64,000 nt of DNA from Artemisia argyi (lineage: Eukaryota > Streptophyta > Magnoliopsida > Asterales > Asteraceae). Shown in pieces: positions 55,870 to 64,000 of this stretch. The stretch spans positions 166,750,770 through 166,814,769 of the forward strand of contig CM060687.1 in assembly GCA_030686995.1 (NCBI GenBank). Direction: 5' to 3'. Numbering within the stretch: the first letter of the stretch is position 1; the number at the start of each line of letters is the position of its first letter. The notes beneath the pieces were generated by a model. That model was given only the letters and a program-made list of their open reading frames with translations, ran no database searches and was not told where the DNA came from. The position numbers were made by a program, and so were the translations under genes.

Positions 55870-58800
55870 TGATGAGTGTCTAAATACTCATCATTTCTAT
55901 CACATTTAGACTACAAAAACATATGAAAACATACAGATTTGCCTCATAATACAGGAAATATCATCAAAATGTGTTTTTAGGTGTTATAAGTGCAAAAGGG
56001 ATGAAAACTGATGAAAAACATACAAAATATACTTAATTTACAGTTTCAGTCTCTGAACTTTGACAAATTGGCAAAACTAGTCCCTGGTTACTAAAAACTT
56101 GTACAAATATCATTTTAGGTCCTTGGGATTCATAAGTTGTAAGGAAAAGTCCTTTGAAGTTATAATTCACAAAGTTACAACTTTGGTCCCTCAAGTTTGA
56201 AAAGTGTCAAAATTAGTCCCTAAGGTTTTAAAAATAAGAAAATAATCAAAATAAACCTTATACTATTCTTAAATGACATAATTGGTCCTTTGTGTTAACT
56301 GTTTGATATTTACAGGTTTAGCCCTTCAAAATCAGAAAATTACATTAAAGGTCCCTAAAGTTTGGTGAATTTACAGAAAAGGTCCCCGGTTATTAAATAT
56401 GGGAAATTATCAAATTTGGTCCTTTGGTTATTCAATATTGGCAAGATAAGTCCTTATGATAATTTTAGAAACTTGCCATCTTAAGCCCCTAAAGTTTCAG
56501 CTTATTACACTTTTAGTCCTTGTGATTTATGGGCTTAAAACCAAACCAAATCCGGACCTTTTTATTATTATAACACCAAATCCTATCCTATTTCCCAGCC
56601 CAACCAACAGCCCAGTCCAACACCCCTTAAATAAAAACCCGGTCAACCCCCATTTTGACCAAACCACCCCAGTCATCCTTCCCTCCCAAAACCACCACCA
56701 CTACTGTAGCATCAATACCACCCCTCCACCTCACCTGTTTCACTCCCCCTTAGCCTCCAAGATATCCTACCCACTACCCTCCACCTCCACAATCTTCCAA
56801 AACCCTTAAAAAGCTCACCACGCAATACACAGTACCCCCCAAGACTTTGGCGCCAAGTTTCACATTTAAACGGTTGAGATGATTCAGACACAATCAATGG
56901 CTAGGAATTGGTGGGAAAGGTCAAGGTGGGTCCCACAAACTCAGAAGGTGTCTACAAAAAGGGAAAAGAAGCAGAATGAAAGAATTATTAGACTAGTGTA
57001 GTGTAATTTAGTGTCGATTAGTATAATTCAACATTCTTAGTGTAATCTTAAGCCTTTGAGTAATCATTTAAGTTGTATCAGTGTATTGTAACTCTTTTTC
57101 CACAATCAATTTCCAATTTCAGTTGCTATCTCAGTTTATGTATTTTCTTTGAATTTCAAAAGTGTCAAAAAGTTTGAATGTTGTTCATTGTTGTTGTTTG
57201 TTGGTTCTCTTAGCTTATATAAGCCTTGACAAAGCTTATTGATCTTTCAGAAACTATAAATTAGCAATATTCAGTTAAATAGAAAAATACCAAAAATAAT
57301 TAAGAAAATATAAAGAAAATAAAAAATAGAGGGAAGAGAGGAAGAAGGATTGAGCAAGGTGTGATTTGGATTGCTTCTGGGTTAGTAGACTTGTGGAAGT
57401 CAATAGGAAGTTATCTTGTTCACTGGTTCACTCATTTATCAAGTTGGCATTATTTGTAAGTCATTTCATAAATATTTGTAATTCTTAGTTTCTGTTGTTA
57501 TTATTGTTAATTTAGTGTTCAATTAAGTTTATACTAGGCTAATAATTAGTTAGGAAGCAATAGTTTGGATTAAATTAGTGTGTAGTAGTTTAAATCTCAA
57601 AACAGTCATCATAAGGTATTGTTTGGCACAGGGGTGTGAGCTGTGCATTTGTGGTATTCAGTGGCCAAATCTTACCTTGACATGTTTGCTTAGGTCCTAG
57701 TATCACTAATTAGTCATAAAAATTAGTGGTCATATTATAAAAAAGTCAAAATCCATAAAAAGATTGCTTATCTGTTAACTGTATGGGCAGTTGGCTCATA
57801 AACTCACACCATTAGCTTATTAGTTGTATCTTTAGCTTAATTTAGGTCAATTATAGCTTATATTACCTTATTTAATCAGTTAAGCTCATTAGAAACTCAA
57901 ATTAGTCAACTGTCTTAGTTTAGTTAAAAAGTCAAAATTTCATATAAGCAGAAAATCTCAATATTTCAAGGAATTATTGTGAATTTATCAAAAGGATTCA
58001 GACTTTGATCTTTGTAGGAATAATAGTCCACCACCTCAACTTTTATTTCACACCTTCATTACATTTTTAAGATTTTTGTACTGGGCCCCACAACTGCTTA
58101 AACACACTTGCAGGGCAAGTGTGTGCTCTGTCTCAGCAGACCATAGCCAACACCTAAACTTTGTGGTGGTCTTGTGACCAACTCAGTGGGCCCCATATCT
58201 CCTAATTAGCTTTTCCCAACCCCCCTCCTACCAGGGAACCTAGATTGACCTCTTGTTTGACCTGAATCACTGTGGACCCCACTTAGTTTTACCCTTGAAC
58301 TCTGTCCCCATTCTGTGTTGAATTTAGTTTTTGGAATTGCTTATTTGTGCTTATCAGCTTATCTACTGAGCTTATTTGGCTAAATTTAGCTTTGACAAGT
58401 CCAATAAACTTATTTAGACCAGATTCATCCAAAGTGGGTCCCACATAAGCTCATTTGAGCTTATTTACCTTTTTAGTCAACAAAAGTCAACTGTGGTAGC
58501 ATTAAGCTTCCACAGTGCTTAATAATAAGCTCTAAATTAGTTGTTTTTACAAAAGTTGCTTATTTTTATATATAATATAGTTTTGTAAAGGAAAAATCCA
58601 GAAAATACAACATAAAAATAAGTGATAGTTTCTATTTAATTTAATTTAATTTTAATTTTCATTTTTAGATTTTAATTAAGAAAGTTGTGTTTTTATATTT
58701 TTATTAATTTCCTCTTAGGTTAAAGTAATTATAATAATTTTCTCATATTTAAATTTTGTCTTTTAATATTAATTAGAATTAAAAATAGTTTTATTAATAA

Positions 58801-59773
58801 TTAATCAATAAATAAATTTTAAATAGCATAATTAGTTTTTATATAGTAACACCTATATTTTATATTTTTCCTAGCTTCTATAAGTCATAAAATAATTTTA
58901 GAAATTTTCTTGTGATTTATACTTTTCATTTACTAGTTTTCATAATTTAATTAGTGTAATTGGTAATTAATAAATAAATAAGATAATAACTAGTAAACTA
59001 GTTTAAAAATAGATAAAATAAAGTTTTTATAATTTTTTAGGATTCCTGTGATGGTTAATTAGATTTATAAAAATCTTCTTAATTATCTTAGTCTTTTTAG
59101 TATTTTTAATAATTTAAATCATATAAATAGTTAAATAATAATTAAATAGTTAATAATTAATAATAATTAGAATAATAGTGTGAAAAATATAATTTTATTT
59201 TTAAAATAAGTTTTATAATATTTTAGACTTTTACAAAGTTTAATTTTATATTTCTAAGACTTGTTTTACATTTTCTTATTTATTAGTTAATTATTAAATA
59301 AGTAATAATAGTTATTAAATAATAATAGTTAATTAAATAATTAGTAATTATAAAATAAATATTTTAAGTTTATTTAATTTGCATTTAAGCCCCTAAGGTT
59401 TGCAAATTATTACTTTAGTTAAATTTGTTTTTGTTTCGTACGTTTACGTAGAATTAAATTAAACGTACGCGTTTTTAGTTGTTAAACGTTTTAGATATCT
59501 AGGTTTTACGTAATCATTTTAATAGTTTAATTAAGTCATTTTATTTTATAAAACCCTAGTTAAATTACACACTCACACTTTTATTCATATCCCTGTTCAT
59601 ATTCATTCGATCACAAATTCGTTTCTAATAAAACATCGTACACCTCGTTGGGACATTACGACCCGGGGAAACACTGTATTCCACGGAAGCATTTGCCTTG
59701 AATTGTTTGACTTTTACGGTTGACCATTCACAAGTGGCTGACTAATAATCGTCTGACCGTTTGAGGCGAATCA
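55870..59773 (+). repeat. Right LTR of element B, 3.90 kb
   Basis: It matches 48730-52619 closely, but carries a 14-bp insertion (TCTACTGAGCTTAT) near 58361. The GGTCC array lies at about 56034-56530. Confidence 0.9.
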
Positions 59774-60306
59774 ATGACGCACTATGGGCCTTTCGTACAG
59801 CTTACAAAACATCCATTGGGTGTACGCCTTACAAGCTTGTGTACGGAAAGACATGTCATCTACCGATGGAACTTGAGCACAAAGCCTACTAGGCATTGAA
59901 ACTTGCCAACTTTGACCTCAAAACTGCGGGTGATCACCGAAAAGTTCAAATGAATGAATTAAATGAACTACGTGATCAGGCTTACGAGAACTCTTTAATA
60001 TATAAAGAAAAGACAAAGAAGATTCATGACTCAAAAATAAAAAACCACATTTTTAACGTTGGTGATCGAGTCCTTCTCTTTAATTCTAGATTAAAGATCT
60101 TCTCGGGTAAACTCAAAACCCATTGGACTGGCCCATTCACTATCACTAAGGTTTATCCATATGGTACCGTTGAGTTATCTCAAAATGATGGTCCATGTTT
60201 TAAAGTGAATGGGCATCGTGTGAAACACTACTTTGGAGAGGACATACCATCCACACCCGGATCTCCAAACTTTCCCCAAGGACAATTAAATTCGAGGTCT
60301 AGTTAA
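59774..60306 (+). pseudogene. Element A integrase C-terminal part
   Basis: This is the continuation of the integrase after element B. It contains ALWAFRTAYKTSIGCTPYKL, then a TAG at 59890-59892 in place of a conserved Trp codon. It goes on with ALKLANFDLKTAG, NVGDRVLLFNSRLKIFSGKL and WTGPFTITKVYPYGTVELS, the C-terminal DNA-binding domain of Athila integrases. It ends at a stop at 60306. Confidence 0.85.
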
Positions 60307-60403
60307 GCTAGCGACTCGGTAATCAAAAATAGTAGCTTCCTCATGGACAATTTAATTCGAGGTCGAGTCAAGCTAGCGACTCGGTAATCAAAAACAGTAG
60401 CAA
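60277..60403. repeat. Two-copy 64-bp tandem repeat in element A
   Basis: The unit containing AAGCTAGCGACTCGGTAATC is present twice in A but once in B (near 54960), so it duplicated within A. Confidence 0.75.
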
Positions 60404-61217
60404 TATAGGTTTTCACCCATATTTCTGTCTTCTTTCTCTTTTCTACCACCCTAGTGTGGGGGAGATGCCCCACATGTTGTATATATGTGTATATCTTCAA
60501 AAAAAAAAAAAAAAAACAAAAAACCACCATGTAAATAGACTAAAATAAAGGTTATTAATATTTCCTTCTTACGTTCTAAGTATCGTTTTAACACCCAGTG
60601 CTTTGAATATTGAGGGCAATATTCATTTCTAAGTGTGTGGGGGGGGGGGGGGGGGGGGGGATTCTCACGAATTCAAACACATGTTCCATCAAGCACCCTC
60701 ATTTGATCAAAATTTAAAGTTTTTTCACACTTAGAAATGCAATAAATGGTTATCAGTCCGCCATGTCTAACCCACATAATGATTGGCTAATCTAGGAGCA
60801 AACGGCTCTTGGTAAAGATATCTCAAATCCGTTGATGGCTTGCAATTTGCCCAAAATTGTATGGTAAATCAACTCGCCATATCCTTAAAAGTGAAAGAGT
60901 TGGCTAGCCCGCAAGATTATGGCTTGTGGTAAAGGCAGTGGAAAAACTACAATTGGTAATCAGCTCACCAAGATGTTGACTTTGTCCATCAAGAGTTGGC
61001 TAGTCCATAAGCAAACGGCTTTTGGTAAAGACAAAACAAATCCGTTGACGGCTGGTGGTTTGCTCAAAATCACATGGTTATCAAGTGGACCATAGTTCTT
61101 ACTTGAACTGATACATTTGGCTACTCCAGAAGTGATGGCTTTTGGTAAAGAGATAAAAATCCATTAAAATTTTCTCAAAAGATTGCTAGGGACTAGCAAT
61201 AGTTTAGTGTGGGCGAT
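60404..61217 (+). other. 3' noncoding region of element A
   Basis: The layout matches B: hairpin TGTGGGG-GAGATG-CCCCACA (about 60458-60477), a purine-rich site expanded to 22 G (60639-60660), and four degenerate GTTGGCTAG-type units (about 60780-61150). The final AGTGTGGGCGAT (61206-61217) is a polypurine tract with one pyrimidine. Confidence 0.7.
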
Positions 61218-64000
61218 TGATGAGTGTGTAAATACTCATTATTTCTGTCACATTTAGACCGCAAAAACATCTGAAAGCACACATGAATGCCTTAAAATAC
61301 ATAAAATATCCCTGGATTGTGTTTTTATGCAAAAGGATTGAAAACTGATGAAAAACAACATATTTCACATAATTTACAGTTTCAGTCCCTGAACTTTGAA
61401 AAATTGGCAAATCTAGTCCCTGGTAAATCAAAATATGTAAAATATCATCAAAGGTCCTTAGGGATTCATAAGTTGTCAAGTTTGGTCCTTTAAAGTTAAA
61501 AATTGCAAAATGACAACTTTAGTCCCTCAAGTTTGAAAAATGTCAAATTTAGTCCTTAAGGTTTTTAAAATGGAAAATATTAAAAATAAACCTTGTACTA
61601 TTTATAAATGGCATAATTGGTCCTTGTGATAACATTGTGATATTTACAGGTTTGGTCCCCCAAAAATCCAAAATTACATTTTAGGTCCTTGGGCTTAAAA
61701 TACCACAAACCAAACCGGACCCTTTATATTAAAAACCAAAACCAAACCCAAAATAAATAAACACCAAGCCCAATCCCTTCCCTAGCCCAAAAACATACCC
61801 AGCCCACACCCTTAATATTTAAAACGGGGTCAAACCCCGTTTGACTTTCCCAAAACCGCCAACCACTGTTCACTCTCCTCTCCCACACCTGCAATCCCAA
61901 AACCAGGGTGGTTTTCACCACCACCTCACCCCCCAGCTGGCTACCCTACATCCACCAACTCATCCCACACCCCATCATACCACCCCATCCCACATTTAAT
62001 GCTTCCCCACCATTTTCCTTCCACTGTTTCACTCACATACCCTACTTTTGTGGGTAACTTGCCCAAACTCATCTAAAACACTTTCCCTTGTCCCCTCCAC
62101 CTCTACAAACTCCCAAAATTCTTTAATTGCAAAGAAACTGCCCTAATCCACCTCAAATACTTTTGGCGCCAAAAAGGTGTTTTAAATGGATATGATTAAT
62201 TTGGCCAATCCAACGGTTCTAATGAAGTGGGAAAGTCTCAGAGGTCGACAAGGAAGGATTAAAGTCTCTATAAGAGATAAAAGAAGCAGAGGAGAAGCCT
62301 ATCTAGTGTAATTTTAATATTTTAGTTTCGTATTAAGCAATCTTAATTTTCCAGTGTAACATTTAGCTTTCAAGTATTGTAACAAGTGTTTTTAGTGTGA
62401 AATAAACCTGTTTCATCTTTTAATTTCAATCTCAATACCATTTTCAGTTTATGCAAAATTTATCTCAAAATTTTAAGTTACCTTGAATGTTGTTAATATT
62501 GGTTGTAAAGGACTCATAAGCTAATATAAGTTCCTTATATAGCATATGCAAGCTATTAGAGACAATAAAAGCAGTTGTAGTCACTAAACTAAAAAATACA
62601 TAAAAATTAAGAAAAATAAGTGAAAAATAAAAAATTCATGAAGAAGATGATCATAGCAAGGAGCAGGGTGCATAATGGATTGCCCTGGTGTTAGTGACCT
62701 CATGGGAGGCTTTAGGAAGGGAAATTGGATCTTGTGTACCTTGTTTTCAGCCTGGATACCACTTGTAAGCATTTTTATCAATATTTGCATTTCACTGTGT
62801 ATGTATGCTATATGATCTTGTTTGTGTAAATTCCTGATCTTATGTTGTTGTTAAGTGGTTTTGATAATTGATATCAGTTGCTTGTTTGTTAAAATTCATA
62901 GTTGCTAAAAAAATCAAGTTTCACAGTCAAAATACCACTTTGTTCATTTCTGTGTTTGATGATTGTGTTGTTGTTGTTTTATGCTCATAAGGTCTTATTT
63001 GATGATAGCATAAGGTTTGAAAACAGATTTAAGGTCTAATTCATCAAGTTGTTTTAGAAATCTTCAAATCAGTCAACAAAAGGTGTGTTTGGTTAAACTG
63101 CTTTGAGGGATTTAGAGCTTGTTTTGTTTGTTGATTGTTGTTGAAACATGTCACCTTAGGTTTAAATAGGATAAATAAACTATAAAACTTAGGTCTTATT
63201 AGTTAAAAAGTCAAGATTAGCTTTAATCTTCATTAAGTAGTTAACTGTTAAGGTCTCAAGTCTCATTTTCATCACAGTAGTGCATTAGTAGGTAATCTAG
63301 CTTAATTTAGCTTAATCATAACCTATTAAAACATAATTAGTCAGTGGAATTGATTTAAAGTTCATAATAGTCAACATAAAGCATTTTTTTAAAAAGTCAA
63401 AAAGAGCTTTGGTCAGAAATCTCCAAAATGGCATGAATATTTGTGAATTTTGTGTAAGCTTTCAAACTTTGAGCTTTTGATATGTGTTAATCTACCAGCT
63501 AAACTTGAGATTCACACATTTGTAATATTTTTGTGATTTTTCTTATGCAAGTTATACAGGCTCAAACACACTTGCAGGGGAAGAAGCTCCCCTGCTACAC
63601 AGACCACCACCATCACACCTACCACTTTGATGGCTGATTCTGAGCTACTCGGTGGGTCCCACAGGCCCCAAGTTGGTTCTTTCAACCCCCCCCCTCCTAC
63701 CCATATTTAAGTTTTGAGCTCAAGCTCACTGGGTCCCACCTGAAACCATCCCACAACCTTGTCCCATTTTCTGTCTCAGTCATCAATAAGCAATTGCTTA
63801 TTGTGGCTTGTTAGCTTATTCTGTTAACTTATCTTATCAAATCTAGCTTAAACAAGTCCAACTAACTTAGGTAAACCAGAATCCACCCTTGTGGACCCCA
63901 CAAAAGCTCATTTGAGCTTATTTCTTAGTTTGGTCAAACTTAGTCAACTGTCAAAGCTAATAAACACTCACAATGCTTATTTTTGAGTTCCAAGTTATTT
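61218..64000 (+). repeat. Right LTR of element A, truncated by window end
   Basis: It is homologous to 39122 onward, including the terminal hairpin (one arm base changed, CTCATTA), the GGTCC array (about 61375-61695) and the TATA region. It continues past 64000. Confidence 0.9.

Larger units (their letters stand above)
48730..59773 (+). mobile_element. Non-autonomous Athila-like element B, nested in A
   Basis: LTRs at 48730-52619 and 55870-59773 flank a 3.25-kb interior with a primer site, a Cys-rich ORF and polypurine motifs, but no RT or integrase. Flanking 5-mers are ATAAC (48725-48729) and ATGAC (59774-59778), a target duplication with one later change. LTR ends and primer site are shared with A, so A-type enzymes could have mobilised it. 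Confidence 0.9.
39122..64000 (+). mobile_element. Athila-like element A, interrupted, running off the window
   Basis: It comprises a left LTR 39122-43295, primer site 43299, gag-pol in plus orientation, element B inserted inside the integrase, the remaining integrase end from 59774, and a right LTR from 61218 that continues past the window end. Coding lesions make this copy inactive. The left flank is AGTAT (39117-39121); the right flank is outside the window, so its duplication cannot be checked. Confidence 0.9.

Overview
This window is repeat-rich plant nuclear DNA. The evidence is spliceosomal introns, plant-only gene families (DC1/CHP-rich zinc fingers, TOPLESS, plant-type NUP98), copia and Athila-type Ty3/gypsy retrotransposons, several TIR elements and long (TA)n tracts. 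The retroelement coding sequences look like families common in Asteraceae (daisy family). That placement rests on remembered family resemblance only. Few host genes are present and most are damaged.

Region 1 (1-9.5 kb) holds a decayed NUP98-like nucleoporin copy on the minus strand with an expanded 130-140 bp unit (3.06-4.6 kb), a two-exon DC1-domain gene on the minus strand broken in exon 2 (6.2-8.1 kb), and a truncated C-terminal piece of a reverse-transcriptase-type element (8.4-9.0 kb).

Region 2 (9.5-16.2 kb) is a foldback MITE followed by a roughly 6.2 kb TIR element lying between (TA)n tracts. Inside it are spliced-looking fragments of at least five unrelated host genes: aconitase, TOPLESS, an alpha/beta hydrolase, a formin FH2 domain and an organellar-type ribosomal protein L12. 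They sit among AGTGCATC tandem repeats. This multi-gene capture is the most striking object in the window.

Region 3 (16.2-24.1 kb) holds tandem repeats, a hAT-type MITE with a perfect 8-bp target duplication, a DC1 remnant, a copia gag remnant, a second frameshifted DC1 gene, and a 493-bp TIR element. Blocks around 2.26-2.63 kb recur at 17.67-17.83 and 19.41-19.58 kb. Together with the two DC1 genes this points to an old tandem duplication later split by transposons.

Region 4 (24.1-64 kb) is a nest of LTR retrotransposons. A decayed copia element (primer site 25.9 kb, RT remnant about 30 and 38 kb) was hit by a 7,750-bp Athila-like element in minus orientation (30285-38034; 1,410-bp LTRs; 5-bp target duplication CTCGT). 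That element keeps only gag-protease plus a short integrase tail. A second Athila-like element, 'A', starts at 39122 with 4.2-kb LTRs and runs off the window. Its integrase was split by a related non-autonomous element 'B' (48730-59773; 3.9-kb LTRs), which carries a Cys-rich gag-like ORF and no polymerase. A is probably related to the kind of element that could mobilise B, but the copy here is itself inactivated.

No rRNA, tRNA or CRISPR feature was seen. All identifications come from reading translations by eye; no database search was run.
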